A program made the translations under genes and the position numbers. A DNA stretch of 64,000 bases from Aldersonia sp036524855 (GTDB lineage: Bacteria > Actinomycetota > Actinomycetes > Mycobacteriales > Mycobacteriaceae). The stretch lies in NCBI GenBank assembly GCA_036524855.1, contig DATDBL010000247.1, positions 1-64,000 on the forward strand. Direction: 5' to 3'. Position 1 is the first letter of the stretch. The number at the start of each line of letters is the position of its first letter. Under the pieces are notes generated by a model, which was not told the DNA's origin, searched no databases, and was given only the letters and a program-made list of their open reading frames with translations. Positions 54,246 through 63,253 of the stretch are shown piece after piece.

Positions 54246-55946
54246 TTACTCAGTGACCGCGGAGTGAGGCCCAGATGAGAGGTTCTTCATCTGCGCAGCC
54301 CCCTCGACGGCGGACACCTCGGGTGTTTGCGAACCCCGTCGCAGCGGCAACTCCTTCCACATCACCGCCGCCAGCAGGGCCGCCACGCCCAGGCCGCAGA
54401 CGACCGGTGAAACCGCACGGAAGGCGTCGGCGAACGCGTCGGCGAACGGCTGGGCGAGGGCGGGATCGAGCCGCTGGACGATCGAGCTGTCCTCCCGCAC
54501 CACGCCCAGGCTGTCCGGATCGCGCGCGGCCAGGCCTCGCGCAAGCGCCGTCACGGCAGGATCGGACCCGGACATCGATCGCGCGACCGCCGCGCGGAAT
54601 TCCGCCGTCTCGGATGCCGTTTCGAGTTCGGAGGTAAGCCGCCCCGGTAACTGTGCGAAGACGATCGAGAGGAACACCGCCACTCCGAGGGTGCCGCCGA
54701 TCTGCCGAAAGAAGCCGGCGGCCGCCGTGGATACGCCCAAATCCGTTGGTGGCAAGGAGTTCTGGATTGCGACGGTGAGTGGATGGAGGACGCAGCCCAG
54801 GCCGATACCGACGACGAAGATGAACGCCATTATCGCGGACACGTCGATCTCGGCCGTGACCCGGTTCGCGAGCAGGGAACCCGCCGTGAGGATTGCGATG
54901 CCGCTCATCGTGAGCTTTCGGTACCGACCCGTCCGGGAGATCATGCGGCTGCACACGACCGAGCCGACCACCAGCCCGGCGACGGCGGGCACCATCTGCA
55001 AGCCGGCCACCGTTGGTGTCGATCCCTTGACCACCTGGAGAAACTGCGGGATCACCGCGATCGCGCCGTACACGACGGCGCCGATGAGAAAGCTGATCAG
55101 CACGCCGAGTGCGAAGGCGCGGTTGCCGAAGGCCCGAACGGGAAGCAGCGCACGCTCGCCGAGTCGTGCTTCGACCAGGACGAAACCGAGGATCCCGACG
55201 ACGCCGACGGCGAGGCACACCGACGACCGCCCGCTGGCCCAGCCCCAGGTGCGACCCTGATCGGCCACCACGAGCAGGGGCACCAAGCCCGCCGTGAGCA
55301 GCGCGGCACCGAGCCAATCCACGCTGGTCCGGGTGCGCGGCGGCGACGGAACGCGTAGCCGGGTGATCACCGCGACGAGGGTGGCGAGCCCGATCGGCAC
55401 GTTCACCAGGAACACCCAGCGCCAGCCGGTGATCCCCAGGATCGTCGACTGGCCGGCGAGCAGTCCACCGATCACCGGGCCGAGCAGGCTGGCAATGCCG
55501 TAGACGGCGAGGATGTACCCCTGATATCGCGATCGTTCCCGGGCCGGGACGAGGTCACCGATCATCGTGAACGTCAACGCGATCAGGCCTCCCGCGCCGA
55601 GGCCCTGGACCGTCCGGAAGGCCGCGAGGGCCGGCATCGAGGGCGCGAAGGCGCACAGCGCCGAGCCGACGGTGAACAGTGTTATCGCCGCGGCGAACAG
55701 TGGCTTGCGCCCGTAGCCGTCGGCGAGCTTGCCGTAGAGCGGTGTCGTCACGGTCGCCGCGGCCAGGTAGGCCGTGGTCACCCAGGCCTGGCGGGAATAG
55801 CTGTCCAGGTCGTCGGCGATCGTGCGAACCGCCGTGGTGACGATCGTCTGATCGAGCGTGGCCAGGAACAGACCGGGAAGGATCACGCACAAAGTCGCCT
55901 TGACCTGGCGGTGGGTCGATTCGGCCGATCGGCGGTTGCGCCGCAT
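54246..55946 (-). CDS. MFS exporter, DHA2 (EmrB/QacA) family
   Basis: A 566-residue drug:H+ antiporter with about 14 membrane helices. Motif A-type YGKLADGYGRKPLFAAA, motif C-type GPVIGGLLAG and the N-terminal FLATLDQTIVTTAV with its conserved Asp are all present. It is the first gene of the operon, with 15 nt to the next gene. In NRPS clusters such exporters carry the product out and give self-resistance. Three 11-bp-spaced direct repeats lie 52-78 bp before its start. Confidence 0.94.
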   Translation of the reverse strand: MRRNRRSAESTHRQVKATLCVILPGLFLATLDQTIVTTAVRTIADDLDSYSRQAWVTTAYLAAATVTTPLYGKLADGYGRKPLFAAAITLFTVGSALCAFAPSMPALAAFRTVQGLGAGGLIALTFTMIGDLVPARERSRYQGYILAVYGIASLLGPVIGGLLAGQSTILGITGWRWVFLVNVPIGLATLVAVITRLRVPSPPRTRTSVDWLGAALLTAGLVPLLVVADQGRTWGWASGRSSVCLAVGVVGILGFVLVEARLGERALLPVRAFGNRAFALGVLISFLIGAVVYGAIAVIPQFLQVVKGSTPTVAGLQMVPAVAGLVVGSVVCSRMISRTGRYRKLTMSGIAILTAGSLLANRVTAEIDVSAIMAFIFVVGIGLGCVLHPLTVAIQNSLPPTDLGVSTAAAGFFRQIGGTLGVAVFLSIVFAQLPGRLTSELETASETAEFRAAVARSMSGSDPAVTALARGLAARDPDSLGVVREDSSIVQRLDPALAQPFADAFADAFRAVSPVVCGLGVAALLAAVMWKELPLRRGSQTPEVSAVEGAAQMKNLSSGPHSAVTE

Positions 55947-55997
55947 TGGTTCAACCTAGACGGGCACGGTGAGCACAGAGCTGCAGATGAATGTTTC

Positions 55998-56024
55998 CTC
56001 ATGTGCGGCTCATGTCGTCCTCAT
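55998..56024. promoter_or_regulatory. Candidate OmpR/PhoB-type binding site upstream of the NRPS operon
   Basis: The word CTCAT occurs at 55998, 56009 and 56020, exactly 11 bp apart; on the operon strand it reads ATGAG three times. Direct repeats with one-turn spacing are the classic target of OmpR/PhoB-type regulators, and the operon encodes one. The site is in the 163-bp region shared with the divergent CHAD-Nudix gene. Confidence 0.55.
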
Positions 56025-56109
56025 CTGGTCGCGTCGGGCAGAGTTCGGATGAAAGGTTTCTCACGACGGCTTCATCGTCCCGTCACCCGGCAGGTCGACG
56101 CTGCTTCCC

Positions 56110-57378
56110 ATGACGAACCGGACCCTCGCCCCAGCGCACCCGCGAGTCTGCTGGGCGGCCCGAACAGGACCGACCGCCGGCACGATTGCGCAGACGACCC
56201 TCGCCACCGACGCCGCGGCGGTGCTGCACCGGGTCGGGTCGGTTTCGTTGGGTGCCCGTGCGGTGGAGGTGTCGGCCGCACTGGACGCGGTGCGACGTCT
56301 GCGGACCGATCTGCGGACCCTGCGGCCGATCCTCGACCGCGGGTGGTCGGTGCGGTTGCGCGGCGCCCTGGAACCGGCCCACGACCTGTTGGCCGCGATC
56401 GCCGCCGTCGACGACGACGTCGAGTTGCTGGCCGGCTGGAGCACCGACCCGAGCGCCCGGCCGTTCGTGGTTCGGCTCGCCGCGCGCCGGGACCCGCTGC
56501 TGGCGATGGTGGGCACTGCGGTCGACCCCGCCACGGTGGATGCGCTGGAATCGTTCGCGCGCGGCGTCCGCCCGGCCCCGTTGCGCACGGTCGCACCACT
56601 CGGTGACGCGCATCAGCCGTCGGCGGTCGTGGTCGTTCCGATGCTGTACCGACGGTGGCGAAAGCTGGTCAAGCAAACCGATCCGGGCGACCTGCCGACC
56701 GTCGCGCGCCGTGCGCGGGAGTGTCTGATCGCGGCCGACCTGGTCACCCGGGCCGGGCCCGACGTCTCCCGCCTGGTCGCTCTCACGGGTCGTCTGTTGC
56801 GCTGCGTGCGGGCGGCCGCGCTTGCCGAGCGTGCTGGCCTGCTGGGTGCGCAGGCTCCGGCGGGAGCGTTGCGGGACTGGTTGGCGTGCCTGGCGGCGGG
56901 CAACGGGGCGGGCGAGCGCGACGTCGTAGCCGCGCACGCCCAGGTCGCGTCCTCCCGGGGGGAGCTGCTGTCGCCGAGTACCGCGCCGTTGAGGGTCGGG
57001 GCCGGCGGTCTCGTCGTGCGCCATCGCGGTGCCGCGACGGAAGTGCTCCTCGTGCACCGGAATCGGCACGACGACTGGTCGATCCCCAAGGGGACCGCCC
57101 TGCCCGGCGAGTCGGCCGAGCAGTGCGCCCTGCGGGAGGTGTGCGAGGAGACCGGGCTGCGCTGCCGGCTGCAGCGCGAGCTGCACGCGGTCTCCTATCG
57201 CGATCGCAATGGTCGGGTGAAGGTGGTGCGGTACTGGTTGATGGCCCCGCTCGCCCGGGAGTGCCGACCCGACCCCGAGGAGATCGACCAAACCCGTTGG
57301 GTCCATGCGGAACTGGCGAAGTCCGTGGTTGCCCGCCAACGGGACCGGGCCGTGCTGAACGCCTACCTCGGGCTGTGA
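56110..57378 (+). CDS. CHAD-like and Nudix hydrolase fusion protein
   Basis: A 422-residue fusion. Residues 1-270 are helical and rich in Arg and His, with VRRLRTDLRTLRPIL and YRRWRKLVKQTDPGD, the pattern of CHAD domains that bind polyphosphate or phosphoryl groups. Residues about 300-422 are a Nudix hydrolase with a complete Nudix box beginning GTALPGESAEQ and ending REVCEETGL, preceded by DDWSIPKG. Nudix enzymes cleave nucleoside-diphosphate-linked substrates such as diadenosine polyphosphates or oxidised dNTPs. The combination suggests a (poly)phosphate- or nucleotide-related hydrolase. It is divergent from the NRPS operon and 1 nt ahead of an ABC exporter gene. Confidence 0.82.
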   Translation: MTNRTLAPAHPRVCWAARTGPTAGTIAQTTLATDAAAVLHRVGSVSLGARAVEVSAALDAVRRLRTDLRTLRPILDRGWSVRLRGALEPAHDLLAAIAAVDDDVELLAGWSTDPSARPFVVRLAARRDPLLAMVGTAVDPATVDALESFARGVRPAPLRTVAPLGDAHQPSAVVVVPMLYRRWRKLVKQTDPGDLPTVARRARECLIAADLVTRAGPDVSRLVALTGRLLRCVRAAALAERAGLLGAQAPAGALRDWLACLAAGNGAGERDVVAAHAQVASSRGELLSPSTAPLRVGAGGLVVRHRGAATEVLLVHRNRHDDWSIPKGTALPGESAEQCALREVCEETGLRCRLQRELHAVSYRDRNGRVKVVRYWLMAPLARECRPDPEEIDQTRWVHAELAKSVVARQRDRAVLNAYLGL

Positions 57379-57379
57379 C

Positions 57380-59197
57380 GTGTTCACCGTCCTGTGGCAG
57401 TTCCGTCGGACGCTGGCCCGCCACCACAGGAGGTTGGCGCTCGGCGGAGTGCTTGTCCTGATCGGCGCCGCGCTCGCCCTCGCCCTGCCCTGGCCGTTGA
57501 AGATCGTCGTCGACAACGTCATCGGGACCGAGCCGCTCACCGGGTTCGCTGCCTCGTTGCTCGGTCCGGCGACGACCGCAGGCCAACACGGCGTGCTGTG
57601 GACCTGCGTGGGCGCCACCATCGTCCTCGCCGCACTCGGCGGCGCCGTCACCTACGTCGCCGAGCGGACGCTGTCCGGTGTGGGCGAGTGCATGCTCGCC
57701 GACCTGAGGACGACGACGTTCGTGCACCTGCAACGGTTGTCGCTCGGCTATCACCAGCGGCAGCGGGTGGGTGACCTCGGAAACAGACTGACCGCCGACG
57801 TCAACACGATTCAGGGCCTGCTCGTCGCGGTCCTGTCGGTACTGCTGCCCAACGCCGCCGTGCTGATCGGCATCCTCGTCATCAGTTTCATGATCGACGC
57901 CGCGTTCGCGCTGTTGTCGCTGCTGGTGGTTCCGCCGTTGTATGCGGTGTTGGTCCACTACCGCCGGCTGATCAAGCGCTGGGCGACGACCGCACGTCGG
58001 GAGGAGGGCAACGTCGCCTCGCACGCGACGGAGATGCTGTCGGCGATCCGGCTCGTCAAGAGCTGCTCCGCGGAGGATCGTTCGGCGTCTCGATTCCACG
58101 CCTACAGCGCGGCAAGGCTCGCCGCCGGGCTGCGGCGCGTGGACTTCGCCGCCCGGCTGCCCGCCGCGGTCGACGTGATCGTGCACGGCGGACGCGCGCT
58201 GGTTCTGCTCGTCGGCACCCTGCGGGTGCTCGACGGCTCGATGGACCTGGGTCTGCTGTTGGTGTTTCTCGCCTACAACGAGCGGCTCTACCAGCCGGTC
58301 AAACAGTTGGCGAAGCTGACGACGACGATCAGCAAGGGGCAGGCCAGCGCCGAACGGGTGCGCGAGGTGCTCGACGTCGAGGCCACGGTGCGCGACCTGC
58401 CGCACGCGCGACCGCTGCGCCGGATGCGCGGCCACGTGGAGCTGCGGAACGTCACGTTCGGATACGACCGTGCCCACCCCGTGCTGCGCGACGTGTCGCT
58501 GTCGGCGCGGCCCGGGCAGCTGATCGCTCTCGCCGGTCCGACCGGGGCCGGCAAGTCCACGATCACCGGCCTCATCCCGCGGCTGCACGACGTCGATTCC
58601 GGATGCGTCCTGCTCGACGGTCACGACGTCCGCGATCTCACCGTGGACTCGGTGCGTGGCCAGGTCGCTGTCGTGCTGCAGGACGCGCCGCTGGTGTCCG
58701 GCACGATCCTGGAGAACCTCGCGCTCGGTGCGCCGTTTGCGAGTCGGTCGGAGCTGATCGCGGCGGCCAAGGCCGCCCACGTCGACGAGTTCGTCCACCG
58801 GCTGCCGCTGGGGTACGACACGCCGGTCGCGGAGGGCGGCACGACCCTGTCGGGGGGCCAGCGGCAGCGAATCGCCGTCGCGCGCGCACTGGCACGCAAC
58901 GCGCCGGTGGTCGTCCTGGACGAGCCGACGTCCGGCCTCGACGCGCTGAGCGAGTCGCTCGTCCTCGCCGGCCTAGAGCGGCTCACCGCCGGCCGCACCG
59001 TGATCGTGGTGGCACACCGGTTGTCCACGCTGGTCAATGCGGACCGCATCTACGTCGTCGAGCACGGCCGGGTGGTCGACGCGGGGACCCATCGCGAACT
59101 GTCCGCCCGCCCCGGCATCTTTCGAGACATGACGGTGCTGCTCCGAAGCGGCGGCGTCCCCGCGGCCCGCTCCGAGATCGCCACGAGGGCGTCGTGA
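57380..59197 (+). CDS. ABC exporter, fused permease and ATPase (half transporter)
   Basis: A 605-residue type-1 exporter half. Six helices occupy residues 1-300 and the ATPase residues 340-590, with Walker A GPTGAGKST, signature LSGGQRQR, Walker B VVVLDEPTSGLD and the H-loop VAHRLSTL. It acts as a homodimer for lipid or drug export. The GTG start lies 1 nt after the CHAD-Nudix stop. Whether it belongs to the NRPS system or not cannot be told; it is transcribed away from it. Confidence 0.92.
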   Translation: MFTVLWQFRRTLARHHRRLALGGVLVLIGAALALALPWPLKIVVDNVIGTEPLTGFAASLLGPATTAGQHGVLWTCVGATIVLAALGGAVTYVAERTLSGVGECMLADLRTTTFVHLQRLSLGYHQRQRVGDLGNRLTADVNTIQGLLVAVLSVLLPNAAVLIGILVISFMIDAAFALLSLLVVPPLYAVLVHYRRLIKRWATTARREEGNVASHATEMLSAIRLVKSCSAEDRSASRFHAYSAARLAAGLRRVDFAARLPAAVDVIVHGGRALVLLVGTLRVLDGSMDLGLLLVFLAYNERLYQPVKQLAKLTTTISKGQASAERVREVLDVEATVRDLPHARPLRRMRGHVELRNVTFGYDRAHPVLRDVSLSARPGQLIALAGPTGAGKSTITGLIPRLHDVDSGCVLLDGHDVRDLTVDSVRGQVAVVLQDAPLVSGTILENLALGAPFASRSELIAAAKAAHVDEFVHRLPLGYDTPVAEGGTTLSGGQRQRIAVARALARNAPVVVLDEPTSGLDALSESLVLAGLERLTAGRTVIVVAHRLSTLVNADRIYVVEHGRVVDAGTHRELSARPGIFRDMTVLLRSGGVPAARSEIATRAS

Positions 59198-59325
59198 CCG
59201 CGGCGACGCTCGGGCTGCCCCAGACGTTGCTGTCGTCGGCGGCCCGACGTCTCGCGGAATCCGGTGTCCACGCCCACCCGTCGGGTCTAGCCTGGTATCA
59301 CTCCGGCTCGTCCGAGGAGGAAGCC

Positions 59326-59547
59326 ATGAGCAACGGTGCCGCACTGCCCAAGGGCGCGCGCGTAACGGGGAAGACGCGGGACAAGCTACAGGTGCAATTG
59401 AAGAAACAGTACGAGGCCGGCGCGAGCATCCGCTCGCTCGCGCAGGCGACCGGACGGTCCTACGGGTTCATCCACAACGTGCTCGTCGAGGCCGACGTAC
59501 CGCTGCGGGGGCGGGGCGGGGCGAATCGACGCAAGGCCACCCGCTAG
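59326..59547 (+). CDS. Small helix-turn-helix protein (Rv1473A-like)
   Basis: A 73-residue basic protein with an HTH at GASIRSLAQATGRSYGFIHNVL and a C-terminal basic end (GRGGANRRKATR). It matches the small regulator found in the same place in M. tuberculosis, between the ABC-F gene and acnR. GAGGAGG is 5 nt upstream of the ATG. Its targets are unknown; it is probably a nucleoid-like or local regulator. Convergent with acnR, 7 nt apart. Confidence 0.85.
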   Translation: MSNGAALPKGARVTGKTRDKLQVQLKKQYEAGASIRSLAQATGRSYGFIHNVLVEADVPLRGRGGANRRKATR

Positions 59548-59554
59548 CCGACAT

Positions 59555-60124
59555 TCAGTTGCCGCGGCGCACCGAGTCCTCGACCAGGTCGAGGACCGCG
59601 GACAGGTTCGCGTCGTCCGCCTGGCCGGACGCGATGCGCGCGATCAGCCCGTCGAGCACCAGGTCGAGAAAGCCGAGCAGGACGTCGTTCGGGATGTCCT
59701 CCCGCATCCGTCCGGCCGCCTTCTGCTGCTGGAGCCGGGTCAGGATCGCGTCCGTCAACTCCGCCGACCGCTCCGACCACCCCGCGCGGAACTCCTGATC
59801 GGTCCGCAGCCGGCGCGCGATCTCGAGCCGGGTGGTCAACCAGTCGAACTGGTCCGGGTCGTTGAGCATGTCGCGCATCACCTGCACCAGGCCACCGGTC
59901 GCCGCCACGTCCGCCATCCGGCGCGCGTCCTCCTGCGCGAGCGCGAGGAACAACGTGTCCTTGTCCCGGAAGTGGTGGAAGATCGCACCCCGCGACAGCC
60001 CGGTGGCCTCCTCGAGCCGTCGCACCGTCGCACCTTCGTAGCCGTGTTCCGCGAAACAGCGCCGCGCACCGTCGAGAATCTGCGCGCGCCGCGCGGCCAG
60101 GTGATCGTCGCTGACCTTCGGCAC
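59555..60124 (-). CDS. acnR: AcnR-type TetR repressor of aconitase
   Basis: A 189-residue TetR regulator with HTH TVRRLEEATGLSRGAIFHHFRDKD. It lies directly downstream of aconitase and corresponds to Rv1474c and Corynebacterium AcnR, the known repressor of acn. The GTG start (VPKVSDDHLAAR) has AGGGAGG 4 nt upstream. A site that fits the AcnR operator lies upstream of acn at 63133. Probably co-transcribed with acn, 76 nt behind it. Confidence 0.9.
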   Translation of the reverse strand: MPKVSDDHLAARRAQILDGARRCFAEHGYEGATVRRLEEATGLSRGAIFHHFRDKDTLFLALAQEDARRMADVAATGGLVQVMRDMLNDPDQFDWLTTRLEIARRLRTDQEFRAGWSERSAELTDAILTRLQQQKAAGRMREDIPNDVLLGFLDLVLDGLIARIASGQADDANLSAVLDLVEDSVRRGN

Positions 60125-60200
60125 GGGCCTCCCTCCTTGTTCGGCTCGTGCAAGGTCGGCGGGCCCACCGGGTCCGCCGACCACGCACGCGCAGGAGCGA

Positions 60201-63032
60201 CTAGCTCGAGATCATGTGACGCAGCACGTATTGCAGAATGCCGCCATTGCGGTAGTAGTCGGCCTCACCGGGGGTGTCGATACGGACGACCGCGTCGAAC
60301 TCCACCTTCTCGCCGCTCTCCTTGGTGGCGGTGACGTGGACCGTCTTCGGCGTCTTGCCTTCATTCAGCGCCTCGATGCCCGCGATGTCGAACACCTCGG
60401 TGCCGTCCAAACCGAGATTCGCGGCGGATTCTCCAGTGGGGAACTGCAGCGGAATCACGCCCATGCCGATCAGGTTCGAGCGGTGGATGCGCTCGAACGA
60501 TTCGGTGATGACCGCCCGCACGCCGAGCAGCTTGGTGCCCTTGGCCGCCCAGTCGCGCGAGGAGCCCGAGCCGTACTCCTTGCCGCCGAGCACGACGAGC
60601 GGGATGCCGGCCTCCTGGTAGTTCTGCGAGGCGTCGTAGATGAACGCCTGCGGCCCGTCGTCCTGGGTGAAGTCGCGGGTGTAGCCGCCGGACACGTCTT
60701 CCAGCAGCTGGTTGCGCAGCCGGATGTTGGCGAATGTGCCGCGGATCATCACCTCGTGGTTGCCGCGGCGGGATCCGTAGGAGTTGTAATCCCTGCGCTC
60801 GACCCCGTGCGAATCCAGATACTGCGCGGCCGGCGTGCCCGACTTGATGTTGCCGGCAGGCGAGATGTGGTCGGTGGTCACCGAATCGCCGAGCACCGCG
60901 AGCACCCGCGCACCCTTGATGTCGGAGACCGCGGTCGGCTCCTTCGGCATGCCCTCGAAGTACGGGGGCTTGCGCACGTAGGTCGAATTCGCGTCCCACT
61001 CGAAGATCTTGCCCTCCGGGGTGGGCAGCGACCGCCAGCGGTGGTCGCCCTTGAACACGTCTGCGTAGGACTTGGTGAACATCTCCGAGTTGATCGCGAA
61101 GTTGATGGTGTCCTGGATCTCCTGGGACGAGGGCCAGATGTCCTTCAGGTACACCGGGTTTCCCTCTTTGTCGGTGCCGAGGGCGTCGGTCGCGAAGTCG
61201 AAGTCCATGGTGCCGGCGAGGGCGTAGGCGATCACCAGCGGGGGCGACGCGAGGTAGTTCATCTTCACGTCGGGGGAGATGCGGCCCTCGAAGTTGCGGT
61301 TGCCGGACAGCACCGCCGTGACCGTCAGGTCGTGCTCGTTGATCGCCTTGCTGACCTCCTCGGGCAGCGGACCCGAGTTGCCGATGCAGGTCGCGCAGCC
61401 GTAGCCGACCAGGAAGAAGCCGAGCTTCTCGAGGTACGGCCACAGCCCGGCCTTCTCGTAGTAGTCGTTGACGACCTGCGAACCCGGTGCCATCGACGTC
61501 TTCACCCACGGCTTGGACGACAGCCCCTTGTCGACCGCGTTGCGGGCCAGCAGGGCCGCGCCGAGCATGACCGACGGATTGGACGTGTTGGTGCAGGACG
61601 TGATCGACGCGATCGCGACCGCGCCGTGGTCGATCACGAAGTCGCCGTAGGCCTCGGTGCTGACGGCGACGGGCTTGCTCGGCCGACCCGCGGCACCGTT
61701 GGCGGCGGAGACGACATCGACCGAATCGTCGTCGGCGAAGGACAGGGCCGCCGGATCGCTCGCCGGGAACGACTCCTCGACGGCCTCGTCGAGATGCGAG
61801 TGCGGAGTCGCGCCCACCTTCCCGTCGGCGTCGCTGGTGTAGTTGTGGATGTCCTTGCGGAACGCGATCTTCGACTCCGACAGCATGATTCGGTCCTGCG
61901 GGCGCTTCGGCCCGGCGATCGAGGGAACCACGTCGCCGAGGTCGAGTTCGAGGTACTCGGAGTACTCGGGCTCGCGAGCAGGGTCGTGCCACATCCCCTG
62001 TTCCTTGGCGTAGGCCTCGACCAGGGCGAGTTGTTGGTCGTCGCGGCCGGTGAGCCGCAGGTAGTTCAGGGTCTCCTCGTCGATCGGGAAGATCGCTGCG
62101 GTGGAGCCGAACTCGGGGCTCATGTTGCCCAGTGTCGCCCGGTTGGCCAGCGGCACCTCGGCGACGCCCTTGCCGTAGAACTCGACGAACTTGCCGACCA
62201 CGCCGTGCTTGCGCAGCATGTCGGTGACGGTGAGCACGACGTCGGTCGCGGTGACACCGGGCGCAATCTCACCGGTGAGCTTGAACCCGACGACGCGCGG
62301 AATGAGCATCGACACGGGCTGGCCGAGCATCGCCGCCTCCGCCTCGATACCGCCGACGCCCCAGCCGAGCACGCCGAGGCCGTTGACCATCGTGGTGTGC
62401 GAGTCGGTACCGACGCAGGTGTCCGGGTACGCCTGCACCCGCCCTTCGGAATTACTGCGGACCATGGTGACCCGGGCGAGGTGCTCGATGTTGACCTGGT
62501 GCACGATGCCGGTCCCCGGGGGGACGACCTTGAAGTCGTCGAACGCGCCCTGGCCCCAGCGCAGGAACTGGTAGCGCTCGCCGTTGCGCTGGTATTCGAT
62601 GTCGACGTTGCGCTCGAAGGCGTCCGCGCGGCCGAACACGTCGATGATGACCGAGTGGTCGATCACCATCTCCGCGGGCGCGAGCGGGTTGACCTTGTCG
62701 GGATCGCCGCCGAGCGCGGCGACCGCTTCGCGCATGGTGGCGAGGTCGACGATGCACGGCACACCGGTGAAGTCCTGCATGATGACGCGGGCCGGCGTGA
62801 ACTGGATCTCGATGCTCGGATCGGCCGAGGGATCCCAACCCGCGATGGCCTCGATGTGGTCTTTGGTGATATTGGCGCCGTCTTCGGTGCGCAGCAGGTT
62901 CTCTGCGAGCACCTTCAGGGCGTACGGCAGTTTCTCGGTGCCCGGCACGGCAGAGAGACGGAAAATTTCGTACGACTCGTTTCCGACCTCGAGCGTGCCC
63001 TTGGCGCCGAACGTATCGATACTTGCGGTCAC
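60201..63032 (-). CDS. acn: Aconitate hydratase A
   Basis: A 943-residue monomeric aconitase, converting citrate to isocitrate in the TCA cycle. The 4Fe-4S ligands are the cysteines in SCTNTSNPS and GCATCIGNSG. SDSHTTMVNGLGVLGWGVGG and the C-terminal SRDWAAKGTKLLGVRAVI (swivel domain) are present. A GTG start with GGAG 6 nt upstream gives the usual N-terminus. It depends on Fe-S clusters made by the suf operon in the same region. Counterpart of Rv1475c. Confidence 0.96.
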   Translation of the reverse strand: MTASIDTFGAKGTLEVGNESYEIFRLSAVPGTEKLPYALKVLAENLLRTEDGANITKDHIEAIAGWDPSADPSIEIQFTPARVIMQDFTGVPCIVDLATMREAVAALGGDPDKVNPLAPAEMVIDHSVIIDVFGRADAFERNVDIEYQRNGERYQFLRWGQGAFDDFKVVPPGTGIVHQVNIEHLARVTMVRSNSEGRVQAYPDTCVGTDSHTTMVNGLGVLGWGVGGIEAEAAMLGQPVSMLIPRVVGFKLTGEIAPGVTATDVVLTVTDMLRKHGVVGKFVEFYGKGVAEVPLANRATLGNMSPEFGSTAAIFPIDEETLNYLRLTGRDDQQLALVEAYAKEQGMWHDPAREPEYSEYLELDLGDVVPSIAGPKRPQDRIMLSESKIAFRKDIHNYTSDADGKVGATPHSHLDEAVEESFPASDPAALSFADDDSVDVVSAANGAAGRPSKPVAVSTEAYGDFVIDHGAVAIASITSCTNTSNPSVMLGAALLARNAVDKGLSSKPWVKTSMAPGSQVVNDYYEKAGLWPYLEKLGFFLVGYGCATCIGNSGPLPEEVSKAINEHDLTVTAVLSGNRNFEGRISPDVKMNYLASPPLVIAYALAGTMDFDFATDALGTDKEGNPVYLKDIWPSSQEIQDTINFAINSEMFTKSYADVFKGDHRWRSLPTPEGKIFEWDANSTYVRKPPYFEGMPKEPTAVSDIKGARVLAVLGDSVTTDHISPAGNIKSGTPAAQYLDSHGVERRDYNSYGSRRGNHEVMIRGTFANIRLRNQLLEDVSGGYTRDFTQDDGPQAFIYDASQNYQEAGIPLVVLGGKEYGSGSSRDWAAKGTKLLGVRAVITESFERIHRSNLIGMGVIPLQFPTGESAANLGLDGTEVFDIAGIEALNEGKTPKTVHVTATKESGEKVEFDAVVRIDTPGEADYYRNGGILQYVLRHMISS

Positions 63033-63132
63033 GTCAACTCCACTCGTTAGGCGACCACCGACGGGCTGTGTCGGCGGCGATGTTGATCGTAGGACCGACG
63101 CCCGCCGGTCTGCGATCCGACAACCAGGCTAA

Positions 63133-63148
63133 CAGTACGCTTGTCCTG
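63133..63148. promoter_or_regulatory. Candidate AcnR operator upstream of acn
   Basis: CAGTAC-GCTT-GTCCTG fits the inverted layout CAGNAC-N4-GTNCTG described for AcnR of Corynebacterium glutamicum. It is 101 bp before the acn start and in the region shared with the divergent membrane protein gene. The cognate regulator gene is downstream of acn. Confidence 0.65.
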
Positions 63149-63253
63149 TGAAGTTTGGCGGGTGGTTTGCGGCACAGGTTGACGGGTCCTCGCCCCTGGT
63201 TCGCGTACTGTGCAGGCGGACCAGCCGATCCACCGAACCTGGGTGACGAAACA

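Noticed and set aside
57380..59197. ABC exporter as part of the NRPS operon
   Set aside because: It is transcribed in the opposite direction together with the CHAD-Nudix gene. A functional link is possible but not shown.
60216..63050. A 944-codon open frame antisense to aconitase
   Set aside because: Composition is a GC-bias shadow (Arg, His, Asp, Val, Gly repeats) with no known domain, while the opposite strand is a perfect aconitase.
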